From IMG/VR virus record IMGVR_UViG_3300043446_003285, positions 1-60,312 of that record: 60,312 nt of DNA; one strand, 5' to 3'. The DNA comes from a virus. The position numbers and the translations under genes were made by a program. Below are positions 15,448 to 24,252 of the stretch, piece by piece (positions within the stretch are counted from its first letter, which is position 1; each line of letters starts with the position of its first letter). The notes beneath the pieces were generated by a model. That model was not told where the DNA came from. It ran no database searches and was given only the letters and a program-made list of their open reading frames with translations.

Positions 15448-18432
15448 TTACTTTCCTTGCTTGGCTAATATACCTGCTTGTTGCAGTGCTGTCTTAAGTG
15501 CTCCTGCAGCCACTGGAGTTTCTGCTGCTTTCAGTACTAATGGTGTTATTGTACTCATAGCCTTTTGTTGTTGAATATTTAATGGCTTGCCATCGTTGGC
15601 ATTTACTATGCCCTGTGCAAGTACATCTGGATTAGTTCCAGGAGGAGCAACACTGGCAATAGTATCTGCAACACCTCTTGCTGTACTAGTGTCAATGGCT
15701 TGGTCTCGCCTCTGTTGCTGCTGTTGTACTGTGCCTGCTTGACTGGTGGCCTGCATACCTGCCTGTGTATCTTGTAGTGCAGGGTTTGTGGCTTGTCTTG
15801 CCGCAGCTGTTGCTTGCATTGTTGGATTAGTAGCAATATTGGGCGATTCTTCTTCTTTTACATTTTTGTCTTTGTCGTCAATGTCACGCAAACGTTGCAT
15901 TAACTTGCCGAGATCGACTGGTCCATGTTTCTTTTCTTGTTCTTTTGCTTTAACTCGCAGTCTATCAATCATGTCATCAAACTCGTCATAACTGTAACGA
16001 CCAGCAACTTTTTTATTGTCGGATTCTCTCATAGCTACTTGTGTTCCTTGTTGTGCTTGTTTTTGCTGAGCTGTCATTTGCCCTCGTGCTACTCTATTTG
16101 CCAAAACTGTCTCAAAATCACCAGCTTTAATTTTTCCCAGTTCTGGATTTCTCAGTAAGATTTTATTTCTTTCTGCTTGGTAAGTTTCAGGATTTGATTT
16201 ATACTTTGGATCAATCATAGCATCAACTACTGTTTGATTTGGGTCTGCGTTTTTCATTACCCTTACTGCACCCTGTGATCCTAGATAGTGTGCCATATAC
16301 ATAGTGCCTGCATTGATTGGAACATCATTTTGTTGTAGTGTATTGTATTGATCTGCCATGATAGCACTTTGGATTTTTTCTTGTGCTTCTTTATTAAATA
16401 TGTCTGTTGGTTTTAATCCAGCTTTTTTACTGTATTCATCTATAGTACTGGGCATAAAACCATACATACCCACTGCGCCAGTGCCTTTGTCTTTAGCACT
16501 GCGTTCTTTTTGCCATGCTTGCAATTCTTGAATGGTCATGTCGGTAATTGGTTTTGGTGGCGGCATATACTTATGCACTAAATTGCCATCTTTGTCTATA
16601 GTATCACCAAAAGTTGTGTCATAACGGCCTAGTCCTTCTCTTTGACCCATGCCTTTTCTATATTCTTTATCTTGTTCTGGATTGAATGCAGTTTGTTTTT
16701 GTGGTTTAGCTGCAAACGCTGGCGGCAATTGGATTGGCCTGCCATCTGCATCTGTCGTTCCACCAGATGTAACGGGTCTACCTTGTGTATCTGTAACAGG
16801 TTGTCCTGATCCTGAAACTACAGCATTGGAAGGAGTAGTCTGAATTCTAGCACTAGATCCTATTGCAGGTTGAGCAGGTGTTGGTGCAGGTTTACCTGAC
16901 TGTTTTTGATATTTGTCTAGCAATGCTAAATTTGCTTCTGCACTACCTGCTTTGTAGCCTGCGCCCAATTCTTTGTCTACAAATGATTGATCTCGTCTGG
17001 CTGTTCTGCTTATACCATACTGTGCTAGTTCTTTGCCTACAAGTCCTTCACCGGCAGGTGGTGTCACAGGTTGTCTTGCTACTGCAGGTGCAGCTGATGC
17101 TGCAGACTTAGGTTCAGGCACAGCAGTTGGTGCAGTAGTACCATATGTACTCGATCTTGGATCAGTTGCTCCAGTTTTTCTTCCGCTGACATCTAGTCCT
17201 TGCAGTTCTGCTGGACTTTGACTTGCTGGTGGCGCTGTCTTTACTTCAGGTTCTGTTTTAGCACTTGCGCCTGTACTGGCAGCAACATCTGCACTTTTAG
17301 TCAACGGACCGCTAGCAGCTATTTTAGCTCCGGGCGGTGTCATACTATATGGATCTGCTTCTGCTTTGCGAATAGCCGCAATGTGATCAGCAGCGGTTGC
17401 TGGTTTTGGTTCAGGAATACCAGCCTGTTGACGAATTTTTCTAAGTGCTTCCTCTTCGCCTTTATTCAACTCTGGAGATATGGTTGCTAACTGAGCTGCT
17501 AGACCAACTGAGCCGGGAACTGCCATAGCAATAGCTGAAGGATCAATATCTTTCGGATCCATAGTTGTTGGTGTTGCTGGTTTTTTAGAAATAGCTTGTG
17601 GATAAACTCCAAATGCTGCTCCTCCAGGTCCTTCTACTGGTTTAGTTGCTGTGTCTTGTTCTTTGAAAGCTTTAAATTTTTCTTCCAGTGTACGGCGAAT
17701 GACGGAATCTTTTGCGGCCTTGTCTAGTTCACCTAGTACACTTTCTTGTTGTTCTTCGCTGCCGCCTACCATTTTATTTTTTGCAGCACTGGCAGGGTCT
17801 GTGCCTTTCCAGTAACCAGGAAACTTTGGACCAGTTGGTTTCTTTTCTGCTGTGGACATAGTTTCGATTATGAACAAACTTTTTTGTATGTCGCTCATGT
17901 ATGTAAAATCACTTTCTTTTAGGTCAGAGTCAATTACTTTGTCTGACCATTTGGTACCACCTGGTTGCCATATAGTTCCTTTATACCAACGCCAAGGTTT
18001 GTCATCTGCCCCAGTGGGAATTGGTATCGGCTTTTGGCTTGGTTCTTTAGGTGTAACTTCGTCGGGCTTAGGTTTCGGAACTACTTGGGGTTCGGGCATA
18101 GTGCCAAGCTCTTCAGGACTATGTGGCACAGGCACTGGAGTAGGTTTAATACTTGAAGGTTCCGTTGGTTTAGGTTCTGCAGGTTTAGGTTCTGCAGGTT
18201 TAGGTTCTGCAGGTCTCGGTGGAATAGGTTCACCGGGTACGGGTTCTGTAGGTCTTGTAGGAGCTTCACCTGGTTTTGGTTGATCAATTTTAGGTTTGGG
18301 TTCAACAGGCCTTGGTTCAACCGGCCTTGGCCCGGGTCGTGGGATAGGTCTTGGAATTGGCTTAGGCATAACTAGTTCAGCTAGTTTTGTCTCGGCTTCT
18401 TTCAAATAATCCAAAAACCCTTTGTAAGACAT
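15448..18432 (-). CDS. Large proline-rich polyvalent protein with lysozyme-like domain
   Basis: A 994-residue protein. The N-terminal 130 residues are Pro-rich (PKPAEPKPAEPKP), typical of an extended linker. The middle is low-complexity and Ala/Pro/Thr-rich. Around residues 600-780 is a region with GTGAVGMYGFMPSTIDEYSKKAG...QNDVPINAGTMYMAHYLGSQGA, which resembles transglycosylase or lysozyme-like folds. The C-terminal 130 residues are Gln/Ala-rich. It lies two bases from the 1031-residue gene and probably shares its late expression. It may be packaged and help peptidoglycan passage during DNA entry; a tail-lysozyme role is an alternative. Confidence 0.65.
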   Translation of the reverse strand: MSYKGFLDYLKEAETKLAELVMPKPIPRPIPRPGPRPVEPRPVEPKPKIDQPKPGEAPTRPTEPVPGEPIPPRPAEPKPAEPKPAEPKPTEPSSIKPTPVPVPHSPEELGTMPEPQVVPKPKPDEVTPKEPSQKPIPIPTGADDKPWRWYKGTIWQPGGTKWSDKVIDSDLKESDFTYMSDIQKSLFIIETMSTAEKKPTGPKFPGYWKGTDPASAAKNKMVGGSEEQQESVLGELDKAAKDSVIRRTLEEKFKAFKEQDTATKPVEGPGGAAFGVYPQAISKKPATPTTMDPKDIDPSAIAMAVPGSVGLAAQLATISPELNKGEEEALRKIRQQAGIPEPKPATAADHIAAIRKAEADPYSMTPPGAKIAASGPLTKSADVAASTGASAKTEPEVKTAPPASQSPAELQGLDVSGRKTGATDPRSSTYGTTAPTAVPEPKSAASAAPAVARQPVTPPAGEGLVGKELAQYGISRTARRDQSFVDKELGAGYKAGSAEANLALLDKYQKQSGKPAPTPAQPAIGSSARIQTTPSNAVVSGSGQPVTDTQGRPVTSGGTTDADGRPIQLPPAFAAKPQKQTAFNPEQDKEYRKGMGQREGLGRYDTTFGDTIDKDGNLVHKYMPPPKPITDMTIQELQAWQKERSAKDKGTGAVGMYGFMPSTIDEYSKKAGLKPTDIFNKEAQEKIQSAIMADQYNTLQQNDVPINAGTMYMAHYLGSQGAVRVMKNADPNQTVVDAMIDPKYKSNPETYQAERNKILLRNPELGKIKAGDFETVLANRVARGQMTAQQKQAQQGTQVAMRESDNKKVAGRYSYDEFDDMIDRLRVKAKEQEKKHGPVDLGKLMQRLRDIDDKDKNVKEEESPNIATNPTMQATAAARQATNPALQDTQAGMQATSQAGTVQQQQQRRDQAIDTSTARGVADTIASVAPPGTNPDVLAQGIVNANDGKPLNIQQQKAMSTITPLVLKAAETPVAAGALKTALQQAGILAKQGK
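18169..18213 (-). repeat. Three tandem 15-bp repeats inside the proline-rich gene
   Basis: The unit TTTAGGTTCTGCAGG (plus-strand reading) occurs three times in a row, in frame, and encodes three copies of a five-residue A-E-P-K-P repeat. It is a protein-level spacer repeat, not a CRISPR or attachment site. Confidence 0.9.
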
Positions 18433-18851
18433 TACTTTTTACCTTTATGCTTTTTTTGCTGATAAGTTCCACCGAACAGTGTACCTGTTTTAGCTTTATT
18501 TTTTGGTGTAGGATTTACTACAGTGGCAACACTGCCTGCTGTCATTTCTTGTAGTTGGCTGTCTTCTGCCACAGCTAATACTTGTTCACTGCCCGCATCT
18601 TGTGCAGTCATTAGTTCATATTCCATGTATTCTAAAACTGTCTTAAGATAGTCATTGGCCAATGTAATTTTGCTGCTGACCCAACCTTCTAGACCCTGTG
18701 ATTCATCTACATTGCGTAAAAGTTTGTGCAGTCTTAGCGCATATTCTGCTGCATGATAAAGCTCTTCGCGAGCCATTTGCACTTCGTGGTCTTGATGCAC
18801 AGAATGTGCGTCTTCAACAAAGTTTTCGCCTAAAAAATGTGAACTTTTCAT
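18432..18851 (-). CDS. Phage hypothetical protein (late, helical)
   Basis: A 139-residue protein with a mostly helical N-terminal 90 residues (EVQMAREELYHAAEYALRLHKLLRNVDESQGLEGW at about 23-57) and a basic C-terminus ending KKHKGKK. The helical part resembles small proteins found beside structural genes in T4-like phages, but I recall no function. Its stop overlaps the next start. A late-promoter motif is 19 bases upstream. Confidence 0.65.
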   Translation of the reverse strand: MKSSHFLGENFVEDAHSVHQDHEVQMAREELYHAAEYALRLHKLLRNVDESQGLEGWVSSKITLANDYLKTVLEYMEYELMTAQDAGSEQVLAVAEDSQLQEMTAGSVATVVNPTPKNKAKTGTLFGGTYQQKKHKGKK

Positions 18852-18869
18852 AATAATATCCCGGATATT

Positions 18870-18879
18870 GTATATTTAG
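18870..18879 (-). promoter_or_regulatory. Candidate late promoter (CTAAATATAC)
   Basis: Minus-strand CTAAATATAC lies 19 bases before the start at 18851, in a 29-base gap. Confidence 0.4.
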
Positions 18880-18880
18880 T

Positions 18881-19171
18881 TTAGACTGTAAACTTACCAT
18901 TTTCTAAATGTTGAAGCTTGTTGTTGACAGAAAAATTTGCCAGGATAAAAGTATGAACAAATTGAGGATCTTGATTTATTACTGGTTCTACTTTAATTGT
19001 GTGTGTTCCGGGCGCCAATTCTGCTACCAATATTTCTCTTACCCATTGGTTGGGATTACCCCATATGTACGTTCGCTCAGTAAATAATTCGTTGTTTATA
19101 TAAAGTCGATATGCGGGTGGTTCAGACCGCCAGTCGCATAAAACATCAACTTCAATTCTTAGATCCTGCAC
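18881..19171 (-). CDS. Small beta-rich, carbohydrate-binding-like phage protein
   Basis: A 96-residue, all-beta-looking protein. YRLYINNELFTERTYIWGN and LAPGTHTIKVEPV resemble the jelly-roll pattern of small CBM-like proteins that phages carry near structural genes. Its start overlaps the HAD-domain gene by 20 bases. It may be a decoration or receptor-contact protein. The family assignment is tentative. Confidence 0.55.
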   Translation of the reverse strand: MQDLRIEVDVLCDWRSEPPAYRLYINNELFTERTYIWGNPNQWVREILVAELAPGTHTIKVEPVINQDPQFVHTFILANFSVNNKLQHLENGKFTV

Positions 19172-20252
19172 GTTTCTTACCTCTACGCATATTTAACTGC
19201 CACCGTGCCATGCGACCTTTTTCCCCAGATGATGATTTTAATTTTTCTAATTGTGCAATTGAAGCACCTTTAGGAATGCCAACTCTTTGGCTTAATCCCT
19301 TGCGTCCTGGATTTTTACCATCTGCAAAGTTTTCTCCAACATTGTAAGTAGGATCTACTTTTTGACGGGGCATACCCTTGGGTTGTTTAGGATCAACGGG
19401 ATCTATATCTGTTGTAGTAAGTCCAGTTTTTTCTAAGTCTTTAATATACTTGTGTTCTTCGTCCTCACTACCAAAACTAAAGATAGTGCTGGGAGGTCCC
19501 TGTCCAAAATCATGATGTCCTAAACCTTTAAGGTTGCTGATATGTTGTCCTAGTTTATACCAGTCATATACATCACTAACATCTACCCTTACAGTGCCCG
19601 CAGGCATTGTGGGCTTAAATTCAGGTCCAGGTGGAGTATCATTGGGATGCCAATCTTCTTCTACTTCTGTAGCTGAACCTTTTGATCCTATGTAATAAGC
19701 ATTAAACTTAACATCGGGATATTCTGCTGCCAACTCTTTGAACACACGAAGATTAGTCATGCTGTCATCGTACAAACTTACTTGACGATACTTACCTGTG
19801 TCCAAGTATCTGCGAACCCAAACTGCCTTTTTGTAAGCAGGATTGCTATTGCCTGGTAAGTTACCAGCACGATGCACATGCACACGGCTCATATCAATGC
19901 CCAGTCGTTTAAAAGTATCTAAAAAAGTATCGCGGTCATCAAAGTCTGCTCTTGCTGTCAACATGATAACACGGCCACGAGTATAAGCCAGTATCGCCTT
20001 TAACTCGCGAATCATTGGTTTGATTGGTGTGCTTTCTCTTGAAAACTTTTCTGCATCTTCAAATTCACTGAAGTCAAATTGTTCGCCTGGTTCTAACTTG
20101 TAATTGTTGAACTGTTGATTGGTTAATTCTTTAACAATTTTGCCGTCTTTTACCACACGGATTTTTGCTGTAGTATGCAACAGCGTATCGTCTATATCAA
20201 ATATAGTCAGTGTACCCTGTGGTTGAACTCTAACAAATTCACTGGCTCTCAT
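19152..20252 (-). CDS. HAD-family phosphatase domain fused to basic C-terminal domain
   Basis: A 366-residue protein. The N-terminus has HAD motif I (FDIDDTLLHT, near residues 18-27), motif II in VIMLTARADF and a motif III/IV region in SLYDDSMTNL. The last 60 residues form a separate basic module (GKNPGRKGLSQRVGIPK...SSGEKGRMARWQLNMRRGKK) that recurs in phage polyvalent proteins. The phosphatase part may act as polynucleotide or nucleotide phosphatase. Neighbouring giant proteins suggest this too is packaged in the head. It overlaps the 794-residue gene by 4 bases. Confidence 0.7.
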   Translation of the reverse strand: MRASEFVRVQPQGTLTIFDIDDTLLHTTAKIRVVKDGKIVKELTNQQFNNYKLEPGEQFDFSEFEDAEKFSRESTPIKPMIRELKAILAYTRGRVIMLTARADFDDRDTFLDTFKRLGIDMSRVHVHRAGNLPGNSNPAYKKAVWVRRYLDTGKYRQVSLYDDSMTNLRVFKELAAEYPDVKFNAYYIGSKGSATEVEEDWHPNDTPPGPEFKPTMPAGTVRVDVSDVYDWYKLGQHISNLKGLGHHDFGQGPPSTIFSFGSEDEEHKYIKDLEKTGLTTTDIDPVDPKQPKGMPRQKVDPTYNVGENFADGKNPGRKGLSQRVGIPKGASIAQLEKLKSSSGEKGRMARWQLNMRRGKKRAGSKN

Positions 20253-22633
20253 TGTAACTCCAATGGCTTGCTTTTAATAGCATCGGGATATTTTTTATTA
20301 AAGTGACGCATGATCACGCCTGCTACTGCATTAGCTTCATTTTCGATTGGACTGCCTGTATCTCCAGCACCGTGATACATTTCGCCATTTAAAAATTGTT
20401 TGAAGTGTACCAATTCATGAGCCAATGTACGCAGTATGTCTACAGGATGTCTATTGGCTATGCCCAAATAAATGCGTTCTTCTTTATCAACAAAACGGCC
20501 AAAAGTTGCTTGTCCGTCGTGTGGTGTTAATTCTTTTTGTAGTATAACGTGTGGCAGTTTTTCTATAGCTAGTTCTTTGGCTGCTAAGGGCAAAAACTTT
20601 TCAATCATGTCTTCCATTTCTTCAGCAGTGATGCTAGTGTCTTGGTCTTCAGTTATCTTGTCAAGGAAAGTATCTGCAAATTTTTTGCAGAGTGCTTGAA
20701 TTTTATTATTTCTTGTAATTTCTAAATGCCAAGTTTTAAAACTATATTCCTGACTAAGATCTCTATAGCCTGCATAGACTTTGTGGCAATCTGTTTGATT
20801 AATTAAATCTGTACAACTGGCACCATCTCGTTCACTCATTGGTTCACTGCAAGGACTTAGAGTAGTAACAATAATACTACCATCTGGTATAGTACCATAC
20901 TTGCTGGTATAACGATCCATTGCATCGTGTTCTGCATGAATGCGTTTACCATCTTGACCTGGTACATTGATACCAAACACAATGTTGTCATCGGGATCGA
21001 TTACACAAGCTGCTACCATACCATAGTCTTTGCCGGACTGTTGTCCTTGTATAACCATTTCACACAATTTAACTAGCACATTGTCTAGTTTTTTATAATT
21101 ATGTATTTCAAAATCACCTAGGTTTTCACTGATACTGTGACTTTTAGTTTTTTTGCCTGCTTGTCTTGCACGACGGCCAGCACAGTGCGCCTTTTGGCTA
21201 AAGCCTTTGGGATTACTACAGTTGATGCTTTTCTTATATTTCTTAGTCCACTTTTCTTGTAGTTCTTCTTCCTCGCCATAACCTAACTGGGCTGCTGCTT
21301 GTTGTTGCGGTGATTTAATACCAGGCGGAGTAAACATTGGTATTCTGCCTGCCACGGGCGGCACTTGTTCAACTACTGCGGCTATGCCTGTGCCTATACC
21401 AGCACTGGCCAAGGTATACTTGATAGTGTCTAACCAACTCTTACCATTAATTTTAGATATTAGAGTGGGCACTATGGTATTCATAATGGCCTGCAACAAA
21501 ATATTAGTTTGTGTTGGATTTAACTGCATGTGTTGAGCACTTGCAATAACACCACCTGCTATTAATGATGCTACTGTGGTAATGATACCGCCTTGAAGAT
21601 AAGGATTTTCCTTGCCCTTTTTAAGTGCATCTAATACCTGTGCCTTAATGCTGGGGTCTGCTTTGGCCAGCAACTGCTTTGCTTTGTCGTTATAGTTTTC
21701 GACTTTTTCAGGCTCTACGGATCCAACTTGATGTTTATAAAAGTCTAATGCAGCTAGGGCAATTTGGTTGTCGCTGTCATCTTCGGCCAGTCTAAGAGCT
21801 CTTAGACTTTTTTGTACTGCGCCAGGCCTTACATCTCTTGTAAGACTCATGCTGTATCTTGGATCTTTAGCTTGTCGTTTACTGGCTATAACACCCACGC
21901 CGCCCATTTCATTTATGTTACCGTGAATGGGGCTAGTAGTGCTGGCATTGTCGGGCAGTATATCTTCTTTGGCAGTTTCGGGAATTTTGTCATAGATAGC
22001 AGCAATTTCTGCACTGGGTCTTGCATACATCTGACCGAGAAATTCTTGTCTAGCCTTGGCATTTTTTCTAATATGATTCCAAAGCATTCTACATTCTGTA
22101 CCATGGCTAACATCATAGTTCTTGCCTTTGATTTTGATTGATTTTTTAATTTCGGGTATTACAACTACATAACCGTGTTTGTCTGCGGTCACTGCGTCTT
22201 TAACACCATTCCATACTTTATAGTAGCTGGGACTGCCTGCAGGTTTGACTATGTTACCGTCTTTGTCTTTTTGATCTCGTTTTGTAACTGTGTCTGGATT
22301 TAGTCTGTCAGCATCTGGTGCGCCCACGGCCGTGACAAAAATTGTTTTGACAGGATCAAACGCTTCGGGCAACGCATACATTTTATTTGTTTCAATGATA
22401 TGATTGCCGGGCACTCCTGCTGCTGTAATAAGCTGATATTTGTCGGAAAAGTTAAACGGGCTTTTAGCTGAGCTAGTATCATTGCTGGTTAAAACAAAAA
22501 CATTCTCGGCGCCGAACTTCTTTTGCAGTTGTGCAAAAACCCCTGCGTGTCCTTGGTGAAAGGGCTGAAAACGCCCTGGGTAAGTGACAACAACACGGGG
22601 TTTATTTTGTTCGTATAATTCGTGTGCAAACAT
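20249..22633 (-). CDS. Polyvalent protein: nucleotidyltransferase + deaminase + zinc metallopeptidase
   Basis: A 794-residue fusion. Residues 1-220 are a nucleotidyltransferase (PGRFQPFHQGHA; H-x-G-H at 26-29). About 345-425 holds hydrophobic segments. About 460-497 is a Cys/Lys-rich module (KKSINCSNPKGFSQKAHC). Residues 510-650 are a cytidine/pterin deaminase-type domain: H566-A-E568, SPCSEPM with C595, then C607. Residues 690-794 carry HELVH (739-743) and a downstream glutamate cluster (ENEANA), typical of zinc metallopeptidases. Motifs such as ISE-N (501-504) and ITE-D between domains could be prohead-protease sites. It is probably injected with DNA, supplying several activities at once. 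Confidence 0.75.
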   Translation of the reverse strand: MFAHELYEQNKPRVVVTYPGRFQPFHQGHAGVFAQLQKKFGAENVFVLTSNDTSSAKSPFNFSDKYQLITAAGVPGNHIIETNKMYALPEAFDPVKTIFVTAVGAPDADRLNPDTVTKRDQKDKDGNIVKPAGSPSYYKVWNGVKDAVTADKHGYVVVIPEIKKSIKIKGKNYDVSHGTECRMLWNHIRKNAKARQEFLGQMYARPSAEIAAIYDKIPETAKEDILPDNASTTSPIHGNINEMGGVGVIASKRQAKDPRYSMSLTRDVRPGAVQKSLRALRLAEDDSDNQIALAALDFYKHQVGSVEPEKVENYNDKAKQLLAKADPSIKAQVLDALKKGKENPYLQGGIITTVASLIAGGVIASAQHMQLNPTQTNILLQAIMNTIVPTLISKINGKSWLDTIKYTLASAGIGTGIAAVVEQVPPVAGRIPMFTPPGIKSPQQQAAAQLGYGEEEELQEKWTKKYKKSINCSNPKGFSQKAHCAGRRARQAGKKTKSHSISENLGDFEIHNYKKLDNVLVKLCEMVIQGQQSGKDYGMVAACVIDPDDNIVFGINVPGQDGKRIHAEHDAMDRYTSKYGTIPDGSIIVTTLSPCSEPMSERDGASCTDLINQTDCHKVYAGYRDLSQEYSFKTWHLEITRNNKIQALCKKFADTFLDKITEDQDTSITAEEMEDMIEKFLPLAAKELAIEKLPHVILQKELTPHDGQATFGRFVDKEERIYLGIANRHPVDILRTLAHELVHFKQFLNGEMYHGAGDTGSPIENEANAVAGVIMRHFNKKYPDAIKSKPLELQ

Positions 22634-22651
22634 ACTGTACTAATTCTAATA

Positions 22652-22661
22652 CAGTATTTAG
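22652..22661 (-). promoter_or_regulatory. Candidate late promoter (CTAAATACTG)
   Basis: Minus-strand CTAAATACTG, 19 bases before the start of the 794-residue polyvalent gene. Confidence 0.45.
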
Positions 22662-22663
22662 CT

Positions 22664-23110
22664 TTACATGTTTTCTAATAGCCAAAGGTAAAACGGACTT
22701 GAAAATTCTAATTTATAACTACCATTCCACCCTAAGTTAATGCAGTTTTTCAGAACAGGTTTATTAGGATCATCAGCCACAAATTCGCTAATTGACCACT
22801 TTAATCCTTCTAACTCTGTTTCATCAATTTCTATACTGTCTATGTTAAGTAACATATCCTTTATGATTGTTTTATTATCTTCACTTAGTACAGTATCGCT
22901 GTCTGTTTTATTTTCGAGCCTTATTTCCAATAAATGTTGTTTGTCTTCTTCTAAATCAGCCGCAAATTGATAATATGCAGTTTCTTTAGTAGATACAAAG
23001 CCTGCAATTAACTCTATTCCATCAATTCTAATAGAAAAAAGCGGTACTTTATTCCAAAAAGTACCGCTTAGACCGATGCGAAACTTAAGTGTTTCTTTAT
23101 ACTGACTCAT
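22664..23110 (-). CDS. Carbohydrate-binding-like phage protein
   Basis: A 148-residue beta-rich protein. The line IDETELEGLKWSISEF and the preceding ADLEEDKQHLLEIRLENK resemble calcium-dependent CBM-like proteins carried by marine phages. It has no signal peptide. It overlaps the glycosyltransferase gene by 14 bases. It may decorate the capsid or bind surface glycans; this is inferred. Confidence 0.55.
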   Translation of the reverse strand: MSQYKETLKFRIGLSGTFWNKVPLFSIRIDGIELIAGFVSTKETAYYQFAADLEEDKQHLLEIRLENKTDSDTVLSEDNKTIIKDMLLNIDSIEIDETELEGLKWSISEFVADDPNKPVLKNCINLGWNGSYKLEFSSPFYLWLLENM

Positions 23111-24032
23111 TGGCAGTTTCTTTAGCTGCTGCTAAAGCGGCAGCAGCCGCTGCCTTTTGTGCTTCAATTGCGGCTTTGCCTTCTTCGCTATTAGCATCAA
23201 CACGCTTCAATCCTTTGCGTTCCAGTGCAGCCAAGTCGCCCTTGAATTCATAGTGTCCAATGTGGTTCAACAGTACACGACTATCGGCCCAAATATCTCC
23301 ACCTAATGCTTGCCAACGACGGCAGAATGTCCAGTCTTCGCTCAAGTAGTGACCGCGCTCGTCAATTACCGTGTCAAAAATACTGTACATGAAAGGCTCA
23401 TACTGCTTGCCTAGTCCAATATCGTCCACATACTTGCACTCTGGATGTGCTTTGATCAACTGTTGGTAAACACTCTTTCTAAACAACAAGAAACCTGTAC
23501 CTTGTGTATCTACTTGGAAGATAGGACCCTCAATGCGGCCGCCGTTTTTTAAGTTAATAACATAGTCAATGGGCAGGCTTTTCTTAGGATATAGTCCGCC
23601 AATAACATCCTTGTCTGCGGCAATCATACCAAAAATAGCATCTGGTTCAAAACGAATGTCTGCGTCAATAAACATAAAGTGAGTGGCAGCATCGTTGGTC
23701 ATCATCTTGGCGCACAAGTTATTTCTTGCTCGTGTAACCAATGATTCATTGACCATGGTGTCCAAACTCCAGTTAAGGCCTACTCTCTGCGCTAACAGTG
23801 TAAAACGCAAAAAGCTGGTCATAGTTGGTTCACTGACCATGCCGCCATAACAAGGAACAGCAAAGTGTACATGAACTTTGCTAAAATCAAATTGATTACC
23901 CTGTGGCATCTGTGGTGCAGTTTTAGCCAAGTCAGGAACTGGCATAATTGCTTTGGTCAGCTTGGGCACTGGCGTTGCAGTTGCTTTGCCAGTGATTTCT
24001 TTTGCTTCGACTTTTTTGTTTGAATCGCTCAT
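23097..24032 (-). CDS. GT-A-fold glycosyltransferase
   Basis: A 311-residue protein. After an Ala/Pro/Lys-rich N-terminal 40 residues, the catalytic domain shows a DxD-type metal site in FMFIDADIRFEPD and an acceptor-side EDWTFCRRWQALGGDIW. FLLFRKSVYQQL fits the fold. The C-terminus is an Ala/Lys/Glu-rich helix. Phage enzymes of this type may glycosylate DNA bases or virion proteins. The sugar and acceptor cannot be read from the sequence. Confidence 0.75.
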   Translation of the reverse strand: MSDSNKKVEAKEITGKATATPVPKLTKAIMPVPDLAKTAPQMPQGNQFDFSKVHVHFAVPCYGGMVSEPTMTSFLRFTLLAQRVGLNWSLDTMVNESLVTRARNNLCAKMMTNDAATHFMFIDADIRFEPDAIFGMIAADKDVIGGLYPKKSLPIDYVINLKNGGRIEGPIFQVDTQGTGFLLFRKSVYQQLIKAHPECKYVDDIGLGKQYEPFMYSIFDTVIDERGHYLSEDWTFCRRWQALGGDIWADSRVLLNHIGHYEFKGDLAALERKGLKRVDANSEEGKAAIEAQKAAAAAALAAAKETANESV

Positions 24033-24055
24033 GAGTTTCTTTCTTAAGTAGTTGA

Positions 24056-24220
24056 TTAAGCTATATTAACTTCGACAACAACACCGTTGCCAAGTAATTC
24101 TTCTGCTACAGATGCCAGTGCATCTGCCACATCCTGTGTGATTGTCATTTTATCTTCTTCGTCGTTTTTGACTAGTTTGCTGACAGTAATCACAATATTT
24201 TGTTCTTGAATTTTAGCCAT
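24056..24220 (-). CDS. Small acidic phage protein (54 aa)
   Basis: A complete frame from ATG 24220, preceded by AAGGACA. It encodes 54 residues (MAKIQEQNIVITVSKLVK...), acidic with one probable beta strand and a helix; it ends EVNIA. It fills the gap between the glycosyltransferase gene and the 247-residue gene, and a late-promoter motif is 23 bases upstream. The function is unknown. Confidence 0.6.
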   Translation of the reverse strand: MAKIQEQNIVITVSKLVKNDEEDKMTITQDVADALASVAEELLGNGVVVEVNIA

Positions 24221-24242
24221 AGTGCTGTCCTTGGATTATATG

Positions 24243-24252
24243 GATATTTATG
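24243..24252 (-). promoter_or_regulatory. Candidate late promoter (CATAAATATC)
   Basis: Minus-strand CATAAATATC at the 3' end of the 247-residue gene, 23 bases before the 54-residue gene; it would serve the glycosyltransferase as well. Confidence 0.4.

Noticed and set aside
17852-18283. A 143-residue plus-strand frame
   Set aside because: It is the antisense reading of the proline-rich repeats (Gly/Leu pattern) with no ribosome site.
12351-18432. Repeats in the polyvalent genes as a CRISPR array
   Set aside because: The 15-bp repeats are in frame without spacers, and the VAEG motif is at protein level. There is no array.
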